Shown here: in pieces, positions 1-7,593 of the stretch
Position numbering within the stretch: the stretch's first letter is position 1
How the letters are laid out: the number at the start of each line of letters is the position of its first letter
Assembly: GCA_030148365.1 (NCBI GenBank)
Contig: JASBTO010000244.1
Location: 1 to 16,269 of the forward strand
Length of the DNA: 16,269 bases
Origin: Kangiellaceae bacterium
GTDB taxonomy: Bacteria; Pseudomonadota; Gammaproteobacteria; Enterobacterales; Kangiellaceae
Reading direction: 5' to 3'
Notes under the pieces: generated by a model
The model's database searches: none
The model's input: the letters and a program-made list of their open reading frames with translations, nothing else
Told to the model about the DNA's origin: nothing
Position numbers and translations under genes: made by a program

Positions 1-117
1 GATCAGTTGAACCGGAAACTGAGAAAAGTCGGCAAGTTCCAGAAAGCCGGCAGCAAGGAGCTGGAAAGCAATGTCAGGGCGCGCAGCGCCGTGATGCGGG
101 TAGCGGAAAAACTATGA
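1..117 (+). CDS. rsmH: RsmH, 16S rRNA (cytosine-1402-N4)-methyltransferase, C-terminal 38 residues
   Basis: Partial gene cut by the left edge; the frame is open from base 1 to the TGA at 115-117. The visible tail contains the segment NVRARSAVMRVAEKL, which matches the end of RsmH (MraW), where N-x-R-[AS]-R-S-x-x-[ML]-R-[VI]-A-E closes the protein. RsmH transfers a methyl group from S-adenosylmethionine to N4 of C1402 in the 16S rRNA decoding site. The methyltransferase core and SAM-binding motifs lie outside the window. Its usual place, directly before ftsL in the dcw cluster, supports the call. The stop codon overlaps the ftsL start as ATGA, which suggests translational coupling. The call rests on a short tail plus context. 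Confidence 0.93.
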   Translation, partial: DQLNRKLRKVGKFQKAGSKELESNVRARSAVMRVAEKL

Positions 118-461
118 TGACCAGAAGCGACAGCACAAACAGCCTGATGGCGCTATGGGGGCAACCTCTGGCGCTTTTGGTGTTGTGGCGGCAATTGAAG
201 CGGCACTGGGCCGTGGCCACTCTGGCCTTGCTCGTGCTGGGTTCCGCCATGAGCGTCGCCTACTCCAGTTTTCTGGTTCGCTCGGGAACTACCGAACGGG
301 AACTTCTGATCGACGACAACGCCGCGCTGAATCTCGAATGGCAAAAACTGAACCTTGAGCAAAGTGCCATGGCCGAACATAGCCGGGTTGAGAGTATTGC
401 CCGCAAACAACTGGACATGAAGCATCTGGATGCGGCTTCCGAGCGGGTGGTGCAGCCATGA
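114..461 (+). CDS. ftsL: Cell division protein FtsL
   Basis: FtsL is a small bitopic inner-membrane protein that joins FtsB and FtsQ in the divisome and relays activation to FtsW-FtsI. The 115-residue product (E. coli about 121) has a basic cytoplasmic N-terminus and one membrane segment at about residues 32-53. A periplasmic stretch at about 58-102, rich in Leu, Glu, Gln and Ala, is compatible with a coiled coil, followed by the A-R-K-Q-L-D-M end typical of FtsL. A second hydrophobic patch at about residues 11-25 precedes the membrane segment and may be an amphipathic cytoplasmic helix. Primary sequence is poorly conserved in this family, so the call relies on size, topology and position between rsmH and ftsI. 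Two tandem ATG codons (114 and 117) could both start it and no strong Shine-Dalgarno is visible, consistent with coupling to rsmH. It overlaps ftsI by 4 bases (ATGA). Confidence 0.93.
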   Translation: MMTRSDSTNSLMALWGQPLALLVLWRQLKRHWAVATLALLVLGSAMSVAYSSFLVRSGTTERELLIDDNAALNLEWQKLNLEQSAMAEHSRVESIARKQLDMKHLDAASERVVQP

Positions 462-2224
462 ACTTGCGCACCGGCGCCAGCAGCAAAAACCGCAAGCTGC
501 GTGCTATTCCTCTGTGCACCTGGCGTTATTACACAATGCTGGCGGTCTTTGCCGTGGCATTTACCGCGCTGCTGGGCCGCGCAGCCTGGTTGCAGGTTGT
601 GGAAGCCGAGACACTCAATCAGGCGGGCGATCAGCGCGCTGTACGCATCAAGGGGATCGATACCCGTCGGGGCCTGATCACAGATCGCAATGGCGAAGAA
701 CTCGCCCGCAGTGTGCCGGTCAAATCCCTGTGGCTGGATCCGGCAACTCTGTACCGGTTCCCGGAGTTGTTCTCCGGCAAGGAGTGGCAGCAACTGGCGG
801 CGGCGCTGAAAAAGCCGGTCGCGGAGCTGAATGACTGGCTGGAGCAGCGCAAGACCCGGCGTTTCGTCTGGTTGCGCCGGCAACTGGATCCCCGGGTCGC
901 GCTTTTTATCGAGCGTCTCAAGCTGCCCGGCGTGCATCTGAAAAAAGAATATCGTCGGTACTACCCGACCGCCGAGGTCAATGCTCATCTGGTCGGTTTC
1001 ACCGGCATTGATGATCAGGGCATTGAGGGTATGGAGCGGGCCTACAACGGCTGGCTCACCAATACGCCCGGCGAGCAGCAGGTGGTCATGGATTTGCAGC
1101 GCCGGGTGGTGGCCCACAATGGCGTTCTCGAAGCCCCCAGAAATGGCAAGGATTTAACCCTCAGCATTGACAGTCGGGTGCAGGCTATCGCTTATCGCGC
1201 CCTGAAAACGGCGGTTACCCGCCACAAGGCCAAGGGCGGTTCGGTGGTCGTACTCGACGCCCATACCTTCGAGGTGATGGCGATGGCGAATCAGCCGGCC
1301 TTCAATCCCAACCGGCTCGAAGATCGGGACCCGGCACTGGCCCGCAATCGCGCGGTCACGGACCTGTTCGAACCGGGTTCCACCGCCAAGCCCCTGTCGG
1401 TGATCAGCGCGCTGGCCAGCGGCAACTTTCAGCTTGACTCCATCGTCGATACCAGTCCCGGTCGCTACCGGCTGAACGGTGCCTGGGTCCGGGATCCGCG
1501 TAACTACGGCCCCCTGGACATTGCCGGTGTGCTCAAGAAATCTTCCAATGTCGGTGTCAGTCGCATGGCGCTGTCACTGTCGGATCCGGCCTTTCTGGAA
1601 ACCTTCCAGCGGGTGGGTTTCGGTGAGGACACCGGCTCTGGCTTCCCCGGTGAAACCAGCGGCCGCTTTTCGCCCCGGCACAATTGGGCAGATATCGAAA
1701 AAGCCACTTTTTCCTATGGCTACGGGTTTCAGGTTTCCGCAGTGCAACTGGCTCGGGCCTACGGGGTGTTGGCCACTGGCGGGCTGCAACGACCGGTATC
1801 CTTGCTCAAACTCGATGAAGTGCCCACCGGCGAGCAGGTACTGGACCGGACGATCGTGAAACAGGTCGTGAAGATGATGGAGCAGGTGGTCGAGCCTGGT
1901 GGCACCGCACCCAAGGCGCGCATTCCCGGTTACCGGGTTGCCGGCAAGACCGGCACCGCCCGCAAGGCCGTCGTCGGCGGGTATGGGGATGAATACGTCA
2001 ACATATTCGCCGGGCTGGCGCCGGCATCGGATCCGGAACTCGTGGTTGTCGTGGTCGTGGACGAGCCGGGCGGTGACGCTTATCACGGCGGTACGGTAGC
2101 GGCACCGGTATTCGCCGAAGTCATGGAATCCAGCCTGCGTTTGCTCAATATCGCGCCGGACAAGACGGATTTCCCGGAAAATCAACTGGCCCGGTTGGGC
2201 GGGGGGGACAATCATGGTGGTTGA
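458..2224 (+). CDS. ftsI: Peptidoglycan D,D-transpeptidase FtsI (PBP3)
   Basis: FtsI is the septum-specific class B penicillin-binding protein that cross-links stem peptides made available by FtsW. The 588-residue product has the same length as E. coli FtsI. It has a short cytoplasmic tail, one membrane segment at about 25-47, a pedestal domain (about 60-230) containing R-x-x-x-x-D-R-N-G-x-x-L-A at 70-83, and a C-terminal transpeptidase domain. The active-site motifs are complete: S308-T-A-K311 with the acylated serine, S362-S-N364, and K497-T-G499. A YGYGFQVSAVQLARAY block at about 420-435 is typical of FtsI. The Gly-rich tail (GGGDNHGG) is encoded by a G7 tract. The start overlaps the ftsL stop as ATGA, with only a weak G-rich ribosome site. 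The end overlaps murE by 11 bases. Confidence 0.98.
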   Translation: MNLRTGASSKNRKLRAIPLCTWRYYTMLAVFAVAFTALLGRAAWLQVVEAETLNQAGDQRAVRIKGIDTRRGLITDRNGEELARSVPVKSLWLDPATLYRFPELFSGKEWQQLAAALKKPVAELNDWLEQRKTRRFVWLRRQLDPRVALFIERLKLPGVHLKKEYRRYYPTAEVNAHLVGFTGIDDQGIEGMERAYNGWLTNTPGEQQVVMDLQRRVVAHNGVLEAPRNGKDLTLSIDSRVQAIAYRALKTAVTRHKAKGGSVVVLDAHTFEVMAMANQPAFNPNRLEDRDPALARNRAVTDLFEPGSTAKPLSVISALASGNFQLDSIVDTSPGRYRLNGAWVRDPRNYGPLDIAGVLKKSSNVGVSRMALSLSDPAFLETFQRVGFGEDTGSGFPGETSGRFSPRHNWADIEKATFSYGYGFQVSAVQLARAYGVLATGGLQRPVSLLKLDEVPTGEQVLDRTIVKQVVKMMEQVVEPGGTAPKARIPGYRVAGKTGTARKAVVGGYGDEYVNIFAGLAPASDPELVVVVVVDEPGGDAYHGGTVAAPVFAEVMESSLRLLNIAPDKTDFPENQLARLGGGDNHGG

Positions 2225-3722
2225 ACCCGTGCCCTTGCAGACCCTGCTGAAAAAGCTGGACGCAACTCTGTCCGGAACCGAAGTCATGGTCCGCGGCTTG
2301 GCTCTCGACAGCCGCAAGGTCAGTGCCGGCGATTTGTTCATGGCCTATCCCGGACATCAGGCAGATGGTCGCGACTATGTCAGTGATGCCGCCAGCCAGG
2401 GCGCCTGCGCAATTGTCTATGAGTCCGAGGACGCGGAGGCTCACGCCATTGACGAACAGGCCGGGGATATCCCTGCCATCGGCATTCCGAACCTGGCAGC
2501 CAGAGCCAGCCGTATTGCTGCCCGGTTCTATGGTCATCCGACTCGAAAGCTGGCCATGTGCGGCATTACCGGCACCAACGGCAAAACCAGTTGTTGTTGT
2601 CTGCTTGCGAACGCCCTCCAGCACATCAGCGGCCGCGCGGTGATGATGAGTACCGTCGGCAACGGAATTCCCGGACAACTCGAGACCGCCATTAACACGA
2701 CGCCCGACGCCATCAGCGTACAGGCCATTACCGCCGAAGGCGTGGCCAACGGTGCCCGATACGGCGTCATGGAGGTTTCCTCCCATGGCCTGGTTCAGGA
2801 TCGGGTCGAGTCGGTGCGCTTTCACACCGCCATTTTCACCAACCTGAGTCATGAGCACCTGGATTATCATGGTGATATGGCCAGCTACGGCGCGGCCAAG
2901 CGGCAATTGATGCTGGCCGGAAAATTGCAATATGCCGTGATCAATGCGGACGATGCCTACGGCCGGGAATTGCTGGCGGATGATGCCATCAAGGCCCGGA
3001 AATTTGCCTACAGCCTGAATCCGCCGCCGGCCGGGTCTGATCTTGATAACTGGATCTGGGCAGAGGATGTCCGCTACACGCTGCGCGGCATTCAGGCCAA
3101 ACTTTACACGCCCTGGGGCCAGGCCCGCCTGGTCTCGCCCTTGCTCGGTCATTTTAACCTGTCCAACCTGCTGGCCGTCGCGGCTGCTCTCGGCGGTCTG
3201 TTCGGGGATATCCAGAAATGGATCGTCGGCCTCAACGCCGTCAAGGCCGTGCCGGGCCGGATGCACCAACTGGGCGGCGGCGATCAGCCTCTGGTCGTTG
3301 TCGACTATGCCCACTCGCCGGATGCTCTGGAGCAGGCGCTGAAGGCGTTGCGCCAGCACAGTGTCGGCAACATCTGGTGCGTGTTCGGATGCGGCGGCGA
3401 CAGGGACGCGGCAAAACGCCCGAAAATGGGCCGCATCGCCGAGAAACTTGCCAACCGACTGATATTGACCGACGACAATCCCCGACACGAGTCTCCGGAG
3501 CAGATTGCCGAAAATATTCGCGCCGGACTGAAAAAGCCCGATGCCGCGCCCTATATTGCCTCCCGCCGCGATGCCATCGCCCGTGCCATCAGCAAGGCCA
3601 CGGCGGACGATCTGATCCTGGTGGCGGGCAAGGGCCACGAGGATTACCAGGAAACCAAAGGCGAACGCCGCCATTACAGTGATATTGAAACCGTTTTGGA
3701 ACTGCTGGGAGGGCCCCGCTGA
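2214..3722 (+). CDS. murE: UDP-MurNAc-L-Ala-D-Glu:meso-diaminopimelate ligase MurE
   Basis: MurE is the cytoplasmic ATP-dependent ligase that adds the third stem residue to UDP-MurNAc-dipeptide. The 502-residue product (E. coli 495) has the three Mur-ligase domains. The N-terminal domain carries LDSRKVSAGDLF at 31-42. The central ATPase has the P-loop GTNGKT at 120-125, TTPD at 162-165, SSHGL at 189-193 and a probable carbamylated lysine K229. The C-terminal domain carries DNPR at 421-424, the meso-diaminopimelate specificity motif, and GKGHE at 472-476. The P-loop is followed by S126-C-C-C129, where most homologues have Thr-rich sequence. The start at 2214 lies inside ftsI behind a G-rich tract (2198-2207) that could serve as ribosome site. 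The stop shares one base with the murF start (TGATG). Confidence 0.98.
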   Translation: MVVEPVPLQTLLKKLDATLSGTEVMVRGLALDSRKVSAGDLFMAYPGHQADGRDYVSDAASQGACAIVYESEDAEAHAIDEQAGDIPAIGIPNLAARASRIAARFYGHPTRKLAMCGITGTNGKTSCCCLLANALQHISGRAVMMSTVGNGIPGQLETAINTTPDAISVQAITAEGVANGARYGVMEVSSHGLVQDRVESVRFHTAIFTNLSHEHLDYHGDMASYGAAKRQLMLAGKLQYAVINADDAYGRELLADDAIKARKFAYSLNPPPAGSDLDNWIWAEDVRYTLRGIQAKLYTPWGQARLVSPLLGHFNLSNLLAVAAALGGLFGDIQKWIVGLNAVKAVPGRMHQLGGGDQPLVVVDYAHSPDALEQALKALRQHSVGNIWCVFGCGGDRDAAKRPKMGRIAEKLANRLILTDDNPRHESPEQIAENIRAGLKKPDAAPYIASRRDAIARAISKATADDLILVAGKGHEDYQETKGERRHYSDIETVLELLGGPR

Positions 3723-5110
3723 TGATACCCGCGCAACTCAGTAAACTCGCGCAGGCCATTGGCGCACGGCTGGCTGGAGACGATCTGTCGATTGAAGCTA
3801 CTACCAGTGACAGCCGTCAGTGCCCGCCCGGCAGTCTTTTTATTGCCATCCGGGGCGACCGGTTTGACGGACACGACTATGCCGCCGCGGCGGTTGAGTC
3901 CGGCGCCATCGCCGTCCTGGTCGAGCGGGAATTACCGCTCGCCGTACCCCAGTTGATTGTCGACGATACCCTGAAGGCGCTCGGCAAGCTGGGCAACTTC
4001 AACCGCCATGCCGGCCGCGTCCGGGTGGCCGGGCTGACCGGTTCCGCCGGCAAAACCACCACCCGCGAAATGATCGCCGCCATACTCGGCGAGTGCGGCA
4101 ATGTACTGGCGACCCGCGGCAATCTGAATAACCAGATTGGCGCGCCCCTGACGCTCTGTGAAATTAACGCCGGCCATGACTTCGCGGTGATCGAAATGGG
4201 TGCCAATCATGCCGGCGAGATCGCCGACATTACCGCCATGGTCGAGCCGGAAGTGGCGCTGATCACCAACGTTGGCGCGGCTCATCTGGAAGGCTTTGGC
4301 GATATTGACGGCGTTTTTCAGGCCAAGTCGGAGATCTTCGAGGGGCTTGACCCACAAGGGACGGCCGTGATCAATGCGGACAGCGAGTTCGCCGATGCCT
4401 GGCGCGACAATCATGGCGCCGGTTCCCTGGTGACATTCGGTCTGGATTCCGACGCCGATTATCGCGCGGCGGATGTCGAATTGTGCGGTCACGATGGCTC
4501 GCGGTTCCGGTTGCAGAGTCCGGCAGGTGAAATACCGATCCGGTTGCCGCTGGCCGGGCACCATAATATCGCCAACGCGCTGGCCGCAGCCGCCGTGGCC
4601 GTGTCCCTTGGCGCCAACCTGGAACAGGTCGCAGCCGGACTGGCGGCGTTGACGCCGGTGGTCGGTCGCTTGCACCCGATGACGGGCTGGAACCAATGCC
4701 ACCTAATTGATGACAGTTATAACGCCAATGTCGGCTCGGTGCGAGCCGCGATCGATTTGCTCGCCAGTCTGCCGGGACGCCGCATACTGGTGCTTGGCGA
4801 TATGGCGGAACTCGGCAAGGACACGGGCCAACTGATGACGGAACTCGGCAGTTATGCGAGGCAGAGCGGCCTCGACTGGCTGTTCACTCTTGGCCAGCAT
4901 GCCATGGCGGCGGCCGAGGGTTTCGGCGGCGGCGCCATGCATTTCAGCCTGCGCGAGTTTTTGATCGAGCAACTGAAATTTCTGGCCAATCCGGACACCA
5001 CCATTCTGATCAAGGGATCGCGCAGCGCGCGCATGGAGCAGATCGCGCAGGCATTGGCGTCGCCATCAACCGGCGCCGGGACAAACACTGACGCGGGGGG
5101 CGCGCACTGA
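3722..5110 (+). CDS. murF: UDP-MurNAc-tripeptide:D-alanyl-D-alanine ligase MurF
   Basis: MurF finishes the cytoplasmic precursor by attaching the D-Ala-D-Ala made by Ddl, giving UDP-MurNAc-pentapeptide. The 462-residue product (E. coli 452) has the MurF-type N-terminal domain (TSDSRQCPPGSLFIAIRG at 28-45). The central ATPase carries the P-loop G107-S-A-G-K-T-T113, TRGNLNNQIG at 131-140 and IEMGANHAGEI at 157-167. The C-terminal domain carries DDSYNANVGSV at 330-340, LGDMAELG at 358-365 and KGSRSARME at 431-439. All are diagnostic of MurF. The start at 3722 is supported by a good Shine-Dalgarno (GGGAGGG, 3707-3713). The frame ends in TGATG, sharing one base with mraY. The last 15 or so residues are low-complexity Gly/Ala/Thr. 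Confidence 0.98.
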   Translation: MIPAQLSKLAQAIGARLAGDDLSIEATTSDSRQCPPGSLFIAIRGDRFDGHDYAAAAVESGAIAVLVERELPLAVPQLIVDDTLKALGKLGNFNRHAGRVRVAGLTGSAGKTTTREMIAAILGECGNVLATRGNLNNQIGAPLTLCEINAGHDFAVIEMGANHAGEIADITAMVEPEVALITNVGAAHLEGFGDIDGVFQAKSEIFEGLDPQGTAVINADSEFADAWRDNHGAGSLVTFGLDSDADYRAADVELCGHDGSRFRLQSPAGEIPIRLPLAGHHNIANALAAAAVAVSLGANLEQVAAGLAALTPVVGRLHPMTGWNQCHLIDDSYNANVGSVRAAIDLLASLPGRRILVLGDMAELGKDTGQLMTELGSYARQSGLDWLFTLGQHAMAAAEGFGGGAMHFSLREFLIEQLKFLANPDTTILIKGSRSARMEQIAQALASPSTGAGTNTDAGGAH

Positions 5111-6192
5111 TGTTACTTTGGCTGGCTGAATATCTGACCCAGTTCCACTCGGGTTTCGCCGTCTTTCAATACCTGACCTTGCGAGGCATTCTCAGCGTCC
5201 TGACGGCACTGGCCATTTCCTTGCTGGTCGGTCCTGGCATGATCCGGCGGTTGTCCCGCTACCAGATAGGGCAGACCGTGCGCCAGGACGGCCCCCAGAC
5301 CCATCTGCAAAAGGCCGGCACCCCAACCATGGGCGGCGCCCTGATCCTGATCGGCATCGCGGTGGCGACATTGCTCTGGGGACAACTCAACAGCCGCTTT
5401 ATCTGGGCGGCCCTGCTGACCATGGCCGCCTTCGGCGTCATTGGCTGGGTCGATGACTACATCAAGCTGGTGCGCAAGGATCCCCGGGGGCTGATCGCCC
5501 GCTGGAAATACCTGTGGCAGTCAGTAGCGGGCCTGGCCATTGCGGTGTTTCTCTTCTACACCGCGCAGGTGCCGGAAGAGACCCAACTGATCGTGCCGTT
5601 TTTCAAGAATGTCGCTATCAACCTCGGCGCCTTTTATATATTGCTGACCTACTTTGTGATCGTCGGCACCAGTAATGCCGTCAACCTGACCGACGGTCTC
5701 GATGGCCTCGCCATTTTACCGACGGTGCTGGTTGCCGGCGCCCTCGGGCTTTTCGCCTACCTGACGGGTAACGTCAACTTCGCCACCTATCTGGCCATAC
5801 CCTATGTACCCGGAACCGGCGAGGTGGTTATTTTTTGCGGCGCGATTGTCGGCGCCGGACTCGGCTTTCTCTGGTTCAACACCTATCCCGCCCAGGTCTT
5901 CATGGGCGATGTCGGCGCCCTCGGACTGGGTGCCGCACTCGGCGTGTTGGCGGTCATTGTCCGCCAGGAGCTGGTGTTGTTCATCATGGGCGGTGTGTTT
6001 GTGATCGAGACCGTCTCGGTCATTCTGCAAGTCGCGTCCTACAAAATTACCGGTCGGCGGATTTTCAACATGGCGCCGCTGCACCATCATTACGAACTCA
6101 AAGGTTGGCCCGAACCGCGGGTGATTGTCCGATTCTGGATCATCACGGTAGTGCTGGTACTGGTTGGCCTGGCAACCCTGAAAATCCGATAG
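5110..6192 (+). CDS. mraY: Phospho-N-acetylmuramoyl-pentapeptide transferase MraY
   Basis: MraY is the polytopic inner-membrane enzyme that moves phospho-MurNAc-pentapeptide from UDP to undecaprenyl phosphate, making lipid I. The product is 360 residues, the same as E. coli MraY, with about ten hydrophobic segments. Conserved features are TPTMGG at 71-76, the acidic pair D115-D116 in GWVDDYIKL, NLTDGLDGLA at 192-201, the catalytic-region aspartate D267 in FMGDVGALGLG, and the H325-H-H327 loop in APLHHHYELKGWPE. The 3' end carries a typical hydrophobic last helix. The start shares one base with the murF stop, with a G6 run (5095-5100) about 9 bases upstream as likely ribosome site. An 18-base gap separates it from murD. 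Confidence 0.99.
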   Translation: MLLWLAEYLTQFHSGFAVFQYLTLRGILSVLTALAISLLVGPGMIRRLSRYQIGQTVRQDGPQTHLQKAGTPTMGGALILIGIAVATLLWGQLNSRFIWAALLTMAAFGVIGWVDDYIKLVRKDPRGLIARWKYLWQSVAGLAIAVFLFYTAQVPEETQLIVPFFKNVAINLGAFYILLTYFVIVGTSNAVNLTDGLDGLAILPTVLVAGALGLFAYLTGNVNFATYLAIPYVPGTGEVVIFCGAIVGAGLGFLWFNTYPAQVFMGDVGALGLGAALGVLAVIVRQELVLFIMGGVFVIETVSVILQVASYKITGRRIFNMAPLHHHYELKGWPEPRVIVRFWIITVVLVLVGLATLKIR

Positions 6193-6210
6193 GAGCAGGA
6201 ACTGGCAAAG
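6191..6210 (+). promoter_or_regulatory. Unusually spaced ribosome-binding region of murD
   Basis: AGGAG at 6191-6195 overlaps the mraY stop TAG and lies 15 bases before the murD ATG at 6211, which is longer than usual. A second AGGA at 6197-6200 is 10 bases from that ATG. An in-frame CTG at 6202 would sit closer to the AGGAG core but is a rare initiator. Expression of murD may therefore depend on coupling to mraY termination. Confidence 0.5.
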
Positions 6211-7593
6211 ATGCGTACAGGCAGCAAACATGACAAGGACTATCAGGTGATCCTGGGACTCGGGATGACCGGTTTGTCGTGCGTGCGTCATTGCCTGCGC
6301 GAGGGCCAGGACTTTGTGGTCATGGATACCCGAATGCACCCGCCCGGCCTTGAACAACTCAAGGAAATTGCCCCCGATGCCACTGTCAGTCTGGGCGAAC
6401 CGGATCAGACCTTGTTGAATCGCGCCACTGCCATCATCGTCAGTCCCGGTCTGGATACGGCGATACCGGAGCTTGAATCCGCCCGCGAGTGCGGCGTACC
6501 GCTGATCGGCGATATCGAGATTTTTGCCCGGGTAGTCGCGAGGCCGGTGATTGCGATTACCGGCTCCAACGGCAAGAGCACGGTCACGGATCTGGTTGGC
6601 CGGCTGGTGGCCGCGAGCGGAGCAAAAGTTCTGGTCGGCGGCAATATCGGCGTCCCGGCCCTGGATCTGCTGGAACAGCCCGAGCCCGAATTCTACGTGC
6701 TGGAGTTGTCGAGCTACCAGCTCGAGACCACCGACTCTCTGCAGCCCGTGGTGGCGACCATACTGAATCTGTCGGACGATCATCTGGACCGCTACGGGAC
6801 CATGCCGCGTTACGGTGCCGCCAAGCAGCGGATTTACCGCAACGCTGAACACTGCATCATGAATCTGGACGATCCAGCGACCCGGCCACAAACGGCTACA
6901 GCCGCCGGACACTCCGGCTTCACCCGGGACGCAGCGCGGCACCGGCTGAGCATCAATGATTTCGGTATCCTTGATGACGTAGAGCAAAGCTGGCTGGTGC
7001 GGGGCAGAAAAGACAAAGCCGTGGCGCCTGAAAGACTGCTCGCCACCGATCGCCTGCGCCTCGCCGGTCGCCATAACCAGGTCAATGCCTGCGCCGCACT
7101 GGCGCTCGTCAACGCCTGCGGCATAGCCCTGGACACCGCCGTGCTGGACGCCCTGTGTGACTACCCCGGCCTGCCGCACCGCTGCCAGTGGGTCGGCGAA
7201 CACGATGGCGTTCGTTATATCAACGACTCCAAGGCGACCAACCCGGGGGCCGCACTTGCCGCCCTGGAAAGTTTCGCCACGGGCTCCGGTCGCATCATCC
7301 TGATCGCCGGCGGCGATGCCAAGGGCGCGGATCTGTCGGTGCTCGGCAACGCCCTCGGCGGACTACGGAAACTGATTACCCTGGGGCGGGATGGCGACAA
7401 AATTGCCGCACTGGCAGCCGCCACGCCCGTCGAGAAGGCGGCAGACATGCGCCAGGCCGTCGAGGTTGCGGCAAAGACCGCGCAATCCGGCGATTTGGTG
7501 CTGCTGTCACCGGCCTGTGCCAGTCTGGACATGTATCGTAACTATGCCGAACGCGGCCAGCATTTTATTGATGCCGTAGGAGCGCTGGCATGA
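6211..7593 (+). CDS. murD: UDP-MurNAc-L-alanine:D-glutamate ligase MurD
   Basis: MurD is the cytoplasmic ATP-dependent ligase that adds D-glutamate as second stem residue. The 460-residue product (E. coli 438) begins with a Rossmann-like UDP-binding domain (VILGLGMTGLSCV at 13-25). The central ATPase has the P-loop G118-S-N-G-K-S-T124, GGNIG at 143-147, LELSSYQLE at 164-172, NLSDDHLDRYG at 186-196 and a probable carbamylated lysine K205. The C-terminal domain carries NDSKATNPGA at 338-347, GGDAKGADL at 367-375 and LSPACASLDMYRNYAERG at 432-449. ATG 6211 is preferred because it gives 12 residues before the nucleotide-binding strand, close to the usual start. An in-frame GTG at 6247 would remove that strand's context and has no ribosome site. 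It overlaps ftsW by ATGA. Confidence 0.97.
   Translation: MRTGSKHDKDYQVILGLGMTGLSCVRHCLREGQDFVVMDTRMHPPGLEQLKEIAPDATVSLGEPDQTLLNRATAIIVSPGLDTAIPELESARECGVPLIGDIEIFARVVARPVIAITGSNGKSTVTDLVGRLVAASGAKVLVGGNIGVPALDLLEQPEPEFYVLELSSYQLETTDSLQPVVATILNLSDDHLDRYGTMPRYGAAKQRIYRNAEHCIMNLDDPATRPQTATAAGHSGFTRDAARHRLSINDFGILDDVEQSWLVRGRKDKAVAPERLLATDRLRLAGRHNQVNACAALALVNACGIALDTAVLDALCDYPGLPHRCQWVGEHDGVRYINDSKATNPGAALAALESFATGSGRIILIAGGDAKGADLSVLGNALGGLRKLITLGRDGDKIAALAAATPVEKAADMRQAVEVAAKTAQSGDLVLLSPACASLDMYRNYAERGQHFIDAVGALA

Noticed and set aside
2201..2224. Programmed frameshift fusing FtsI to MurE at the G7 tract
   Set aside because: murE has its own ATG and a normal N-terminus. FtsI already ends at its usual length, and a fusion of a periplasmic and a cytoplasmic enzyme makes no sense.
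2145..3674. Long antisense open frame (about 509 codons) opposite murE
   Set aside because: It lies entirely within a gene with intact catalytic motifs. Its translation has no recognisable domain, and long antisense frames are expected in GC-rich DNA.
5716..7203. Antisense open frame (about 495 codons) across mraY and murD
   Set aside because: It spans two clear sense genes and their junction, and its translation is rich in Gly, His and Gln without motifs.
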